Assembly (NCBI GenBank): GCA_018524725.1
Contig: JAEUWP010000569.1
Span: 1 to 64,000, forward strand
Source of the DNA: Podaxis mareebaensis
Lineage: Eukaryota; Basidiomycota; Agaricomycetes; Agaricales; Agaricaceae
Direction of reading: 5' to 3'
DNA length: 64,000 nucleotides
Below the pieces are notes generated by a model. It saw nothing but the letters and a program-made list of their open reading frames with translations. It had not been told where the DNA came from and did not search any database. Within the stretch, counting starts at the first letter, position 1, and every line of letters begins with the position of its first letter. A program made the position numbers and the translations under genes. Shown piece by piece: positions 34,900-47,867 of this stretch.

Positions 34900-36395
34900 T
34901 CAGCCACTCAATTCGGTCGAGATAGCTCGCGCAAGAATCCTGTGTCACTTTGAGCCATGGCGGAAAGAGGAGAGGAGGAAACGTACTCGTGAACCGTAAA
35001 CAATGGATGTAACGAGTTCAACCAACTAGGGATACCCCACCCGTACGATCAGAATGTCCTATCAAGGACCAAGAGTTAAGTACTCACAAATAACTCGAGA
35101 CAGGTGCGCATCCGTCAACTTGGGTACTCAACCCAAATCCACCGATACCGTTCTCATACGCGGTACACCATCCTGTGACGTTGACGTATCCCAACGAGTC
35201 GGCATTGTCCAGCAAAGTGTTGAACACTGGTTGCGTATCAAATAGAATCATATCCTGGATCGTCCTTTGATGACGATGTTTGAATTGGTTCAATGCGTGC
35301 CGGAGTTGGTTATTATATTGAGAGATGAAGGTATGCATGAGCGCAGAGGCTTGGGGACCTTGTTGAAGGACTAGAGGGCTCCTGTCTGTTGGCGGAACTG
35401 TTAGAAAGAGAAATGAACGAGCACCGAGCTTATGGAGCTCTTCAAGCTGAGTAAAAACAAGGGTGAGTTCTAGTGGAGCGAGCAGAGAGATATACGGACT
35501 TGGGTCGTTAAGCGGTTCATGAGTGTTGTGTAGAATGCGGGCCGAGTGATGTTGGACTACGATAACATTTACGAGGGTCCATGATGGCGATCAAATGGAG
35601 CGTACCCATCCTGCTGAGTTACCCTTAGATTGTGGTGACGGGCTCAGGTTGATTTCAGGGAGGAATGGGTCGGACGGCTCACGACGTCGTTAATCCCGAT
35701 CCAAAATGCGAAAAGAGAGTCGGAGCTGTCCCAAACCGCCTTGTCGGGTTTTTGTGAGAGGAAGGTATTGAATTGTTGAACTTGGTCCACGATTGATCTG
35801 TACGAAGTTTGTGAGCCTCCTGGCTAAAATGTGAAAAGAAATTGCTAACAAAACAGTGGGCTGAAATGGTGGAACCAATGCTGCGTCGATGGTTGCACCT
35901 CCAGAAGCGAGGTCAAAGACCTAGGATCATGTCGCTTTCCATAAATGTAGCGGTATTTTGAGGGTACGTACCCTCATGTTGGTAAGGTTGTACCTCCCGC
36001 CTACAGATATAATGCATCAAGGCGGAGTAGCGGACAGACTCAAGATTAACCAACCAAGGAATTGGACCCAATTTGGACCATTGGCAGAAGTCTGAACAAA
36101 GGGATATACCACCGCAGAAGTCAGCGAAATCATGCCCAAGACTAAAACCGCGAGCGAGACCGTACGAAGTTGGGCACAGGAGAATCCACACCAGCAGAAA
36201 TGTTGAAACCTACAGCTCACAACAAACATTAAGATTGATCAACGGGGTCAAACAAGTGTACATTCATTACTCACCGTCTGTGGTATAAGAGTCACCGAAT
36301 GCGAAGAGGAACCGTGTATCCTTCCACTGGAGCCTTGCGAAGGCGCATGAGAACCAGTTAAGAGTAAGTAAGCGGATAGAAGTAAGATATCTCAT
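34900..36395 (-). CDS. Secreted GDSL acetylesterase, carbohydrate esterase family 16 type
   Basis: Eleven exons join in phase to 930 nt and 309 aa: 36395-36275, 36209-36166, 36091-36055, 36000-35972, 35920-35850, 35797-35683, 35623-35606, 35556-35500, 35446-35088, 35025-34987 and 34939-34900. The N-terminus is a signal peptide (about 20 residues, hydrophobic LLTLNWFSCAFA). Block I is FAFGDSYTTDG with catalytic Ser 36. Next come NGPNWVQFLGG, the FWIGINDVGNS block, RSFLFLTVPP, VTGWCTAYENG and the C-terminal YFWLNSLHPLFTVHEILARA with the catalytic His. CE16 enzymes remove acetyl groups from hemicellulose-derived sugars. One exon is only 18 nt. It is divergent from AP-2 mu, with 325 bp between starts. 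Confidence 0.92.
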
Positions 36396-36451
36396 GATTC
36401 TCCGACTAGATGAGGCACTTTCTCATAGTTAGAAGCCGCTCGAGGTAGAGC

Positions 36452-36459
36452 TTATATAG
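36452..36459 (-). promoter_or_regulatory. TATA-like element of the esterase gene
   Basis: The minus strand reads CCTATATAAGC about 57-64 bases upstream of the esterase ATG at 36395. The position and sequence fit a TATA box. Confidence 0.45.
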
Positions 36460-36720
36460 GGCCCAGGTTTCTGTGTTCTGAATGTATGTTCTTTTCGGAT
36501 GAGGTGCCGGATGTGAAAATTTTGTGCCCTATCCAAGCGTGCATGTGAGGATTCTGTATGGTGAATGGTGGATGTATTTTAGGGTAGGGATCATGTGTCG
36601 GAATGATGTTCTAAAGCGCATAGGGGGTTCCTGTTTTGGCATTCGTGGGAAATTGTATGCATGCATGTATTCTCGTCGCGGAACAGACTCTTTAAGTTAA
36701 TTACTTTGACTTGGCGAGCC

Positions 36721-38590
36721 ATGATCTCCGTAAGTTCCTGTTTTCTTACAAGACTTGAGACTGAAGTTTTGGGACAGGCATTCTTCATCTTTAATCAAAA
36801 AGGCGAGGTTCGTCATATTCGTCCATGCATACATCCACCCGGGCTGATTTCGATCACTTCTACCGCCCTTTAATTCTGGGGCCGTTATAGGTGTTGATCT
36901 CGCGGCTCTATCGCACGGACTTCAAGTATGCTCCTGATCCCTCCTTTCCGTTTGAGGCGACACTTATAATATGTCAGACGTTCGATAGCGGACGTCTTCC
37001 GGATACAAGTCGTTTCCAACAGCGATGTTCGGTCGCCGATTATCACGCTAGGCTCGACGAGCTTTTTCCACGTGAGGGTGAACAATTTATATGTCGTGGC
37101 AGTGACCAAGTAAGCATGTTTTATTCTTGCTCTGGTGATGACCTGGTACTGACGTGGCATGGCTTTGACGTAGGACAAACGCAAACGCGGCGTTGGTGTT
37201 CGAGTTTTGTTACCGCTTTATCAATATCGCGAAATCGTATTTCGGAAAAGTGGATGAGGAGAGCGTGAAGAATAATTTTGTGTTGATATATGAGTTGATT
37301 GATGGTGCGTTCTTCGCTGTTCTTCTGTGGACGGAGATTGATCCTGAAATGTGTTATGCGCGTAGAGATATGTGACTTTGGATACCCACAGAACAGCGAG
37401 ATCGATACGTTGAAGAGTTATATCACGACGGAGAGTATTGTGTCTACGGCTATTGCAGCGGTGTGTGGTATCATACGCCATGTGTGTTGGTTGAGTGCTT
37501 ATAGGGTGAGGTCTTGCTACAGGAGGAATCATCGAAGATTACAACACAGGCTACTGGAGCTACGAGTTGGCGAAGAGGGGATGTCAAGTATAAGAAGAAT
37601 GAGGCATTCGTGGATGTCGTAGAGACTGTTAACCTCAGCATGAGTGCAAAAGGTACGCTTTCGCATCTATCTCATTCGCAGGAGCGGTGCTAGACGTGTT
37701 TAAGGAAACATTCTGCGAGCGGACGTGGACGGTCACATCCAAATGCGCGCCTACCTCTCTGGGACCCCAGAGTGCAAGTTTGGCCTGAACGACAAGCTTG
37801 TTATTGACAAGAGCGAACGCGGTACGAGTGATGCCGTCGAGCTGGATGACTGTCGCTTCCACCAGTGTGTGCGGTTGCATGATTTCAACAGCACGAGGAC
37901 GATCAGCTTCATACCGCCCGATGGCGAGTTTGAGCTCATGCGGTGCGCAATTTCGACAAAAAGGCGAATTGATTGGTTGTGGTAGCTAATGCCTCAACAG
38001 ATATCGATCTACGAGCAATGTCAAACTACCACTCCGAGTGATACCCACTGTGCACGAAATCGGCACGACACAAGTCCAATACACTGTCACAGTCAAGACA
38101 AACTTTGACAACAAGCTCTCGGCGACTAACGTGGTACTCCGGATACCAACACCTCTCAACACGACATCTGTAGACTGTAAAGTGGCGAATGGGAAAGCCA
38201 AGTACGTGCCTGCGGAAAACGTGGTTGTGTGGAAGTAAGTCGGCTCGGGATCGGTTTGGGTTGTGTCGGCGGGAGACTTATGGGGCAAATGTCAGATTAC
38301 CGCGAATTCAAGGCGGACAGGAGTGTACATTTCAGGGAACGGCATTTTTGACTAGCACGACGACGCGGCAAGTGTGGGCGCGACCGCCAATCGATGTGGA
38401 CTTTCAGGTGTTGATGTTCACGGCGTCTGGGTTGATTGTGCGGTTCCTGAAGGTGTTTGAGAAGAGTAACTACCAGAGCATCAAGTGGGTGCGGTACCTA
38501 ACGAAGGCCGAGGGGTCGTACCAGATCCGGGTGAGTTCAATGTTATCGGTGTGTAGGAGTGTGCTGAGGATGTCGCGACTGCAGTTCTGA
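36721..38590 (+). CDS. APM4: AP-2 clathrin adaptor complex, mu subunit
   Basis: Medium subunit of the AP-2 adaptor, which binds Tyr-based sorting signals and PIP2 in clathrin endocytosis at the plasma membrane. Eleven exons join in phase: 36721-36729, 36778-36807, 36891-36925, 36978-37109, 37174-37304, 37366-37460, 37523-37652, 37720-37942, 38001-38234, 38296-38530 and 38585-38590, giving 1260 nt and 419 aa. Landmarks are the longin part ([49 protein letters not shown]) and the linker ([16 protein letters not shown]). The mu-homology part has [36 protein letters not shown] and [16 protein letters not shown]. The first exon is 9 nt and the last is only Phe plus stop. The junction 37652/37720 omits the conserved G-x-V-L, whose codons are present within that intron. 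Confidence 0.93.
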
Positions 38591-38691
38591 GTGTTGAATG
38601 GTAGTCGGTAGATTAGATTAGCGTGTGATAGTACCATATATGGGATATATACGAACTGGAGAGAGAGTGACTGAGTTGATCATCCGCTGCC

Positions 38692-41600
38692 ATGTTCTGG
38701 AGGTATTCCACCCCTGCCTGCAAATCGCCTCGCACTCAGCCACTTTTGCAGATTTGGTTTCCACAATGCGTCCGCAATAGAAAGCCTTATAGACAAGGAG
38801 GCTTCCCTCGCCACAATCCTCGACCAGGACGACCTGCTCCAGGAGTGCAAGGCCCAGAACACACGTCTTGCAGAGTACTTTGGTAGAGTTGGCGTGTTGC
38901 ATAGGCTGTTTGCCTATGTCACAGGAGAGATTGAGATTGAGGGCAAAGACCGCTTCAAGTGCGCACTCCTACTCTTCTCCTCACAATAGCACTTGTGTTA
39001 CTCACGCATCGGGCTCTGTGCTGCCCTTCTACAGGTACCCGTATGTCGCAACAGAAGTCCTCTGCAGTGACATCTGGTCCATCTCTGCCACATGCGTTGG
39101 GAAAGCAGACGTGGTCCTCGCGCCATTTTGGGAGTTTGTGCTCGACAGATCACCAGAAGATATGAAAACGCGCATGGTCATGGCGTCGCACTTTGTGAAA
39201 ATCAACCTGAACTTCATACTCAAATGGCCGGAAAAGGTGTGTTTCGTATCAGTTTCTGGTGTTTCCGGAAGTCGTCGAGTGCTGAGGTGTAACGTGTTAT
39301 TTTGGTTTGGACGTGGAGATGCTCGCGTTCATACAGTCTCAGCCGAACATTGTTGAACGGTTGCTCAGACATATTGAGTGCTCGTCGTTTGTGGATCTCA
39401 TTGTGCAGATTATATCGTTGGATGAACATCAGCGGTGCGGGGAGGTCATAGAGGTGCGTTCCGTTTTGCTCTTATGATGCTCCGCCTCTTTGCTCATCTG
39501 ACGGTGTGGTGTAGTGGCTGTCGTCCCAAAACTTTATCCCTCGACTGGTGGATATGCTTTCTCCGGAACACTCGAGCGACACGCATAACGCCGTGGCGGA
39601 TCTTATAAAGGGGATCATCTCGATGGCGACCCCAACGCCTGCATCAGGTCTTATGGACCCCGCTCCAGCGTCAAATCTGTTTGCACGCGAGTTGGCATCG
39701 AAGGAGATAGTGGAAAAGCTGGTTTCGTATATCGTGCATGATTTCAGCGTGCCACAAACGACGACTAAAGCGGCCACCTCTACGACTACCCCTTCCACCG
39801 ATAACAACTCTACCGAACCCGCAGACACGTCTAGGACTACAAACACATCTGAAGACCAACCCTCCGCCTCAGCCGCCGCTCCCGCTTCCCCAGACCCATA
39901 CTCCGACCCAGACCATCTCCCCTCCCTCGAGTCCTCCATCTCCTCTGTCACAAACTCCATTTCAATCATCATCGAACTCATCCGCAAAAACAACTCGGAC
40001 TACTTCGAGCCCTACCTCTTCCACACCCTACGCAATAGACTCATCCACTTCCAACAACATCTCACAGAAGAAGTTGGGAAGAACCCAGAAGAAACAAGGG
40101 AGATGCTGGAGCAAGCGATGAAGGAGCTCGTAAATCGGATGGGGGTCGTCCATCTAGGTCCAGTATTAGAGGGTGTGGGAGAGAAGATGGGCGAGTTGAA
40201 GAAGTTTTTGAGGAGTCCGAGGTCATTGGTGAGTTGTTCTATGCGCTCCTCGTGCGTATATACGGGCACTGATCTTTGTTTTGTTTCCTTGGGTGCTTAG
40301 GCGGGGGATATTCAAACGACGGTTGGGACGGTGACACCACTCACGTTTGAGCGTTTCCGGATCTGCGAACTCTTCGCAGAGCTCTTACATTGCTCGAATA
40401 TGGCGCTGTTGAATCGACCTAGCATCCACGACAACTTGTACGACTCAAAAGGTCGCTTGCAGGGTGGTCTCTCCGCACTCGAGGACTTGGCGCAGGTTAT
40501 ACAACTTAATGGAACTTCGGATGGTGAAGATAAAAGTGGCGGTGAGACGACGGATGATGGGAGTGGTGGTAGTGAAGATGAGATGAGTGATATTGAACCT
40601 GCGCTTGAGCTGCCGATCTCTGGGATGGGCGGTGGCGGAAGGGTGGGATCTCATGGTGATACGCCGAGTATTGGGAGCTCGGACATGTCGGATAGTCCGG
40701 GGAGTAGTGATGATGACGAAGACGTGGGGAGGATGGAAGAGATTTCTATGGGTGATGAGCCTGCTGCGAGCACAGGTGCGGGTGGAGCTGAGAAGGGAAA
40801 GGCTGGAGGGTTGAAGGTGGATACGGACTTGGGTGCGCGTGCGGCGGGAGAGCCGGTGAATGACGCGACATTGACTGCTTCGCCTACGGTCATGACGACA
40901 AATGAGACGAAAGTCGACAACGGCACGGGTGAAGAGTCTAACAATCCAAAAGAGGCGAATGCAGAGACGGACCAGGATGTGAATATGGGAGCTGTACCCT
41001 CGGAACACGACGAAAACGCGCTCACGCCTCAGGCTTCACGGACACCCAAAACGCCCAACTCGAGACGGAGTTCCCGGAAAACAACTATGCAGGATTCTCT
41101 TTCTGAATCTGCTCCCGATCTCTCCCAGACACCTGGGAGTAAGTTGAAGAGGTTGTTTTTGGACTTGGAGATCCTTCCTACACTTCTGGTGCGTCTTGTA
41201 GCACCTCTGCCGCGACATTTTCGTGCTGACTATGGTCACACTGGGGTTTGTCCTCATATAGGACCTGTTCTTCGAGTTCAAGTGGAACAACTTTCTGCAC
41301 AGCGCGGTGTATGACGTGATTCACCAAATTTTGACGGGGAACGTCGAGAGTGGGTTGAATAGGGAGTTGGTGATCTCGTTATTCAGGGATGCGAAGCTTA
41401 TGCAGAGGATCGTGGATGGACAAAAGCTGAACGATATAGAAAGGTACGCCGCCCCTCCCCACAAGTTTTCCCTACCTACCGCCGACTTACGCTTCTGTCC
41501 GCTCTATGTACAGTGCGAAACCGAAAGGTGTTCGGATAGGTTATATGGGCCACCTCATGCTCCTCGCTGAAGATGTCATTACTGCACTTGACCGGTTCCC

Positions 41601-42919
41601 ATCTGACCTTCACACTCTTATCCTTACCACGTATGCACCCCAGCCTCAATGGGAGGAGTATGTCAAGGGACGGTATACAGAGACGAAAAAGAAGGATCGT
41701 TGTGCGCTTGGCGGACCAAAGCCCAGTCCGAGTGTGACGTCATATGGGTTCAATGTCAACGTGGACGCTGACGCTACTGGTGCTCTGGGAGGACGCGGCG
41801 ATTTCATGGGAGATGCTGGTACTGGTGAAGGTAAACCGGATGGGATGTTTCCGGGGTTGCGTTTGGACGAAGCGGCGGCGGACGCATTTAGGAATCGGCC
41901 GAAGATTGAGATCGAGCAGGGTGATGTGGAAGGGGCGGGAGGTGGGGAGAGGAAGGCGGATGTGCCGGAGGATGTTGGGACTTCGGGAGGGGTGAGGGGA
42001 GAGTTTAGGAGGGCTGGATCGGAGAGTGCCAGTGGGGTGAGGAATACAGCTGATTTTGGACCTGCGCCGGTGTTGAGTCGGGGTCGTGATGAGGAGGATG
42101 AGGATGATGAAGAGAAGTATGGGAATTCGCGGACAACACATGTGTGTTCTTTCATGTCTTTTATGATCAAAAGTTCATGCTGACATCTATACAGTTTGCA
42201 AGATACTTGGCTCAGGAAATTCAGTCCTCGAATCACATCGGTGAGTCCTCGGACTCGTCGGACGAGGAAGAGGGCGGGTGGTTGTCGCAGTCGAATTTTA
42301 ACCTTGGGAGTCCGCCGATTTCGGCGAGGCGGCAAGGTGCGGGGATGACTGAGCGGAGACCTCTGGGAGCTTCCGGTTTTGACGTGCGTTTCGTTTACTT
42401 ATGCTATGGTATCTCTGAACTGAAGCGGGGGTGACTTTTGGGCTAACAGGATTCGTTCAACCCGACTGGTTCTGAGGATCCATTTTCTTCACACGATGAT
42501 GTGCGCCACATACACTTCCCCGCCAATATTTGCTGTAATGAGCTGATTCCCTATGGTAGGACACATTCGGCCCATTCTCAGACTCAGCGGCAATAGCGAA
42601 CACATCGGACAGCGTGCTTCTTTCTTCGTCCTTCTCAGACGAAATGGACGATTCGTCGTTCGAGAGTTTTGGCGATTTTGGGGACTTCCAGAGTGCAGAT
42701 GGGGATGTTGATTTTGGGCCTTTTGAGAGTGCTAGCGGCGCTTCCACGAGTTCTGGTGCTCATGGTCCGTCCGTCGATACGGGTGATAGGGAGAAGCACG
42801 GCGAGGATGAGGATGAGTCATTGACATTGACGCCTACGACTGGTAGTTGGACGATCGCGAGTGGGAATGATGGGTTTGAGGAGATTCGGAGGGTTGAGAG
42901 GGAGGAGAAACGGGGGTAA
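38692..42919 (+). CDS. SAPS-family protein (Sit4/PP6 phosphatase-associated)
   Basis: Regulatory subunit that binds Sit4/PP6-type phosphatases (yeast Sap155/Sap190, animal PP6R). Eleven exons join in phase: 38692-38702, 38752-38958, 39035-39236, 39319-39453, 39515-40228, 40301-41188, 41262-41443, 41514-42141, 42195-42383, 42450-42500 and 42560-42919, giving 3567 nt and 1188 aa. Landmarks are MFWRFGFHN, LDQDDLLQECKAQNTRLAEY, FKYPYVATEVLCSDIWSI, SQPNIVERLLRHIE, FERFRICELFAELLHCSNM, DLFFEFKWNNFLHSAVYDV and KGVRIGYMGHLMLLAEDVI. These form the helical-repeat SAPS core, interrupted by Ser/Thr/Pro inserts. The C-terminus is acidic and disordered with FGDFGDF-type motifs, as in the family. It starts 101 bp after the AP-2 mu stop, on the same strand. 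Confidence 0.93.
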
Positions 42920-45691
42920 GGAGGTTCACCAGCTTCATGTTGACTTTGTTTGCTGGAGCGAATATTCTTTCCCGCTTCCTGCGCTTTCCCATAGCAGTGC
43001 GTTTCGATGGACCTTTTCCTGTGATAAAGTTGAAGAAATTGATACTATGTAAATTGTAATATCGCAATTGTTTGTCGAGTGTTCTTTAATAGACTACATG
43101 ATGGGTGCCTCCTTGTAGAATGTTATCAGGTCGCATATATGCACGAACACGACTTAGGATGGCAGTTTCCGGTGGGAAGGCCACTCAGGAGAGGGGAAGA
43201 CAAGTCTGTTAGGTCTGTTAGGTCTGGCTTCGCACCAATCACGAAAGCTTGTCTTTTTTTTTTTTGCCTCGAAACGACGTTTGTTCGTAACCATGGACGC
43301 AGAGGGAATAAAGGTTTTGGATCTGCTATTGTCTCTCTGATAGGGGTGCGTTGCGACCGAAGTTACTTGCACCCAGACCCAACTGGACAGCTAGCGCGAG
43401 GCCGTGTCCTCCCCTCACATCGTTACCCTGCCTCTGCGATCGGACGCTTGTTGACCACTATCGAGCTTTCTGCTATTCTGAGTTATGTGTTAGATGGCCT
43501 CAGTGAATTCCTTTGAATGTGCAACATACGAACATACAGAGGCGGTCAGTGGCTTCAGCTTTTTCTCTGACTTTCCTCGTGCTTCCCCGTCATTGAAGAA
43601 TAATATTAAAGGTCATACACCTTTGTTCTTCCTCACCGCGGTTAGTTATTGCATGCTCTTCTCTCACACTCGTGTTTATCTTCCTTTATACTCGTCAGCA
43701 GACTTGCTGGATACTTGCACAAGAGTGTCCGAATCAAGTTCTCGCTGTCTTTATGCAAGGCGCTGAAGAATGATGGCATGTGGCGATTGATGGCCCTTGG
43801 TGGTGGAAACCTAACGGTCCTAGGAAGACGAACCACTCTGATTCTTCTTTTCACTTCACCCCTCCGCTCTGAATAAGTAGGTACGAGGTATTCCACGACG
43901 GACTCGCCCACAGATATGCATCACACGTAGAGTGTGGATGTAGCATGAAGGCTTGAGGTCGAGGTCATGAGCACACTTAACGTCCTGCTTCGGATCACTC
44001 TCATCTTCAGGTGCCGTCGGCTACAAGGGTTGTTCGAGTGTTGTTGATAAGAACGCATGGCATCATTGGTGCTTCCTCACTCGCTTAACTGCACTACAGG
44101 AGTTCTCAGCCCGCCCCCCATGCCAGAATATCTATTTCCCCCAGAAGGACCCTGTCACTTATGGCTGATCTCCTTGGCGGTTTCGTCGTCATGTGTCTGT
44201 ATGCTCGGTCCCCTTTTTGTATCCGAACTTGGATTTCTGGGATGACGTGCTATCACCGTGGGTGATGATGATGATGATGTGATAGTGCTGTATGTGATGT
44301 GACTGCCAGCTGAATGCGATGCGGTCGTTGATTAAGTATATTCGGGGGCGTGATTGATATGGATGATTATACATTGAATTCAGGTTACTCATGCATATAT
44401 ATCGATGACACTACCATTTCGAAGCCCACGCCTACGTGTATCATACCAATATACCATATTGTCTTGGTAGTAGTCTGCCGAACCAACTATTGTCACAAAA
44501 AGTCCCAACCCCCGAAGCTCCAGAAAGATCTCGGGACTGGGTATAACGTCGAAGAGACTTCGGGTGGCCCCCAATGAACCTGAACCTCGACTCTGGAGCG
44601 CCTTAGTGAGGTGAGAGGACTTGGAATAATCTAAGGTTGGGTTCTGGTGAAGCAAGAAGTGGGTCAGTGGTTCCGTTGTCCTGGTACTTATCGGGGCGGG
44701 AAACACATCTGTTCTAATAAGCCGGGAATCTTATGTCTTCGTAAACACGAGGGGCATATATGTCAGATAATTGCGAAGCCTTGGTCGTATGACTCTCAAA
44801 GTGTTGATGGTAAGAATAGGCCGATCAACTGCGCAACCATGAATGCATGACAGCTGCTTCTTGCGGCTCCGAAGCCGTCTGATCGGTGGCTAAAACTCAG
44901 CAAGTCCTTTCTTCGTTCGCGTTCAGGTCCCTCGTGGGAGGGAACAACGCACGTTCGCTGGAAGATTTTCCGCATTGAATTCCAAAGAGGCGGAATATGA
45001 GTTCCAGTCCACCCACCAAGGGAAGTGGAGTACCCACATGCCAGGATAATTGACGTCTCCGGTTCCGTATATAATCCACAAGGGTTGCGAACCCGCGTTG
45101 GCCAAAATTGCAAAGCAGGTTGTGGAGTATAACTGAAGTAGACCTTATAGTTGCCGAGATAATTGGGAGCCGAATATCATGGGTTCCAGGTAAGTGGGGT
45201 AAGATCCCTAGTGGTGCTACCCTTAGGGAAAATTCGGGTGAGAATGAAAAATTAATCGTTTGTGCAACGAAAAGGCGAATGCGTAATGATAACAGAGTCT
45301 CAGGAGCAGAGAGTCGTGATGGTTGATAGAAGTACAAGGATTGCAACATATACCCGGGAAAGCAAACAGATCTGAAGCGGAGGCACTGTTAGTACTGGTA
45401 GCATGAGTTGGCACAGAGCAGGACTCACGAGACGGAAGGTTAAATACAGCGGTTACAGCATAGAAGACAACTGCCGCTCGACAGCATTCAAGAGGCGGCC
45501 ATGGAGCGGGTCGGTGTGTGCTAGACATCACCGTTGATCCCAGTAATACTTTGGTGGGTGCTTGGATATATATTCGTGATATGATGATTTACTCGATCGC
45601 TTTGATCGAGCAGCTGGTGGTGGCTGGACAGTGGGTAAAATGTCAGCGGTGCGCCGTTCAGAAGAGTGTAATGAAGGAGAGAGGCGTGGAG
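42920..45691. other. Intergenic, no convincing gene
   Basis: ORFs of 60-150 codons on both strands (plus 43079-43516, minus 44897-45349 and others) overlap and have no recognisable motif. I could not build a spliced gene. A GATGATGAT simple repeat lies at about 44261-44280. Confidence 0.45.
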
Positions 45692-46130
45692 TTACGAGGG
45701 CGCGCAAGGGAAGAAGGTTCGTGAGATTGACTGGAATTTGGGTCGCACCTTGGTCAGCACATCGTCGCCGTCAACACAACCTTCGACGTTGACATCCGCA
45801 GTAGACTTGGGTTCTTCAATCAGGGTTCCTCCAGAATCTGAGAGATTAGTCCGCTTCTCTCTGGCCTTCTCATGAGTTATCCTAACACTTCGTTGCACCC
45901 CTCTGCCCTCCTCAATGTCCACATGCTCTTCTGCTCGCTGTTGTTGCTTTCTCCTCCGCTTTCTTCGTATCTGGAATACGGTTGTGGCCAAAAGTACGAT
46001 AACGAGGAAGACTAAAATTCGGGTGTCAGATGGAGAGAGCGACACCAAGAAAGGACGCACCGAAGACAACGACAATGGCGATCTCCCATGCAGGTCCCAG
46101 ATGACCATGACTAGGACTGATGATCATCAT
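45692..46130 (-). CDS. Small single-pass membrane protein, unknown
   Basis: Two exons, 46130-46061 and 46011-45692, join in phase (49-bp intron, GTGCGT...TTAG) to 390 nt and 129 aa. The splice restores one continuous hydrophobic helix, WEIAIVVVFVFLVIVLLATT, directly followed by a strongly basic stretch (RRKRRRKQQQR), so the C-terminal side should be cytoplasmic. The remaining ~85 residues are polar. There is no signal peptide other than this helix. The unspliced frame would replace the first half of the helix by polar sequence, which argues for the intron. The family is not recognised. Confidence 0.55.
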
Positions 46131-47028
46131 TAGCCGCTAATTATGATGGAGGTTGAGAGGTGACAGAGAGATTATCCAAGGTTGGGGAGGATTGAGCGAG
46201 ATGAGGCAAACCACATGAGGTTTCTCGTGGGAAGAGCTTCCTGAGATTAAGCAACGTCGCTCAAAGAACTTGAAAGATTGCGAGCGGGCGACCAAAAATT
46301 TTAAAGGGGGTGAAGGATCGAAACTGGGAAGACAATAAAGTAGAGTATAAATGATTGATGACATACCTATCTTCTCCAGGGCGTTGGTTGGTCATCCCAC
46401 CAATTCGGGTCGCGAAGAGGGGTTATACCCGATATAATGGTGCCGTGTGTTCGGGGATAATACGGGTCAAGTGAAGATTTCGGGTGTCCAGGCGTGTGCG
46501 TCCTTCCTCAAGAAGTCTTCTCACAGACCAAAGCGGTGCAGAGCGAAAGGCCGACAGACGACGAGGGGCCGAAAGTGGATGAGAGGAAATGGTACAAGGT
46601 GTTGGTGTGCTTCTGCGTGGTTGCTATATGGACAGCTGCGGAAGGGAGGGGGGGATGAGGGGAAAGGCGACGAGGGGGCAGTGGCAAACGGTTTATAAGT
46701 CGAGGTCAAGCATTCCAAGTGACTCTGGGCGATGCGTCCGCCAAGCCCAAGACACATGCCCTCGGGGTCTGGCTTCTGGGAAGATGCCAAGTCGGCTTGT
46801 GGAGATGGCGTCCGATTCGGCGGTTACACTTGGCCACAGTCCAATAAAAAAACTTTTTGTCATGCTTCATTTCTTGTTGGATTTTCTCCGCTGCCTGAAG
46901 CATATTTGCCTCGTTGGCGATACAAGGCCGAGAGCTCTTGCTGTTTCAATGTTTGGTAGAGATCTCGGATGAACAGACTTGAAAAGCTTGGCCTGAGCAA
47001 ACGTAAGCCAAGAGTCAAATAGCCTCTG
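46131..47028. other. Intergenic, no gene seen
   Basis: Overlapping short ORFs on both strands (46521-46790, 46589-46972) without motifs. Confidence 0.5.
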
Positions 47029-47563
47029 TTAACGCACTCGTAACGTGCCATATAATACAGGATAAACAAACACCGCTATGAAGACCGCCAGAAACGTACA
47101 GGTTCCTGGTGTCGAAAGCTTCTCTGCCCTGCTCTTATTTAGCTTCACGAGGGAGATAATGGCACAAGGGAACTTGGTATAGGTTGAGGGTTTGAGATTG
47201 TCCCTCCCAATGGTCGGCGATAATGATTTGAGAAGGTTATGAATGAGAAGCGACTCGGCCAGGTGAGGCACTCCTAGCTGGGGGCCATCTTGGCTGAAAC
47301 GCATCACCTCCACTGCACATTTCCATGCATCTTTGATCGCTTTCTCGATATCATGATGCTGTAATGGGGACAACCCAAGCATCCGTGGCATCACCAAGTG
47401 ATCCCCTATAAGAGCTTGATAACAAAGAATACATATAGTGTCGTGGCAGAAAGGCTAAAGCTGTTGTCTTCCGAATGTCTTGGCTGATGGCAATGCTATC
47501 CGTCGGCCAACGGACAAGTCGATTATCATACACAGTCGATTGCATAGATGGAACATTGGACAT
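47029..47563 (-). CDS. Hypothetical protein with C-terminal membrane helix
   Basis: The main exon (47397-47029) reads MLGLSPLQHHDIEKAIKDAW, then a Leu-rich helical part (LAESLLIHNLLKSLSPTIGR), FPCAIISLVKLNKSRAE, and a C-terminal hydrophobic helix (CTFLAVFIAVFVYPVLYG) ending LRVR. That is a tail-anchor-like layout. An upstream ATG ORF (47563-47420) probably forms the first exon, but I found no donor and acceptor of normal size in matching phase. The family is not recognised. Confidence 0.4.
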
Positions 47564-47867
47564 ACATTTTGGCCCGGATGGCAGCCCGAAGGCTAGCCAG
47601 ACAGGCCAAGCTGCTGGTAGTACCTGCTAGCACGAGGCCCCTGTGTGTTGTGTCCTTTGATGGACGGGGGACTATTCCCACGCAACTGGAGCGGGTCGGC
47701 CCGGTAACCTAACCTGGCATGCTGTTGACATTTTCACTCCGGATTGCGTCGTCCTTTTAATCCCAACTCGAAATATTTGGCAAGGGCAACAGTAGGTGCT
47801 TTCGTCGCGTTGACCCTCTCGTCTTCAAACGTGTCATTGAAACAGGAACACGGTAGATTAAGTAGCC

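Noticed and set aside
35500..35623. Frame break in the esterase gene
   Set aside because: An 18-nt exon (35623-35606) and the exon 35556-35500 restore phase and family sequence.
39472..39993. Minus-strand ORF of 173 codons, Val/Glu-rich
   Set aside because: It is the complement of a Ser/Thr/Pro insert in the SAPS gene.
41646..42335. Minus-strand ORF of 229 codons
   Set aside because: It lies opposite SAPS exons 8 and 9 and crosses their splice sites.
44897..45349. 150-codon minus-strand ORF
   Set aside because: It overlaps other ORFs in different frames and has no motif or splice support.
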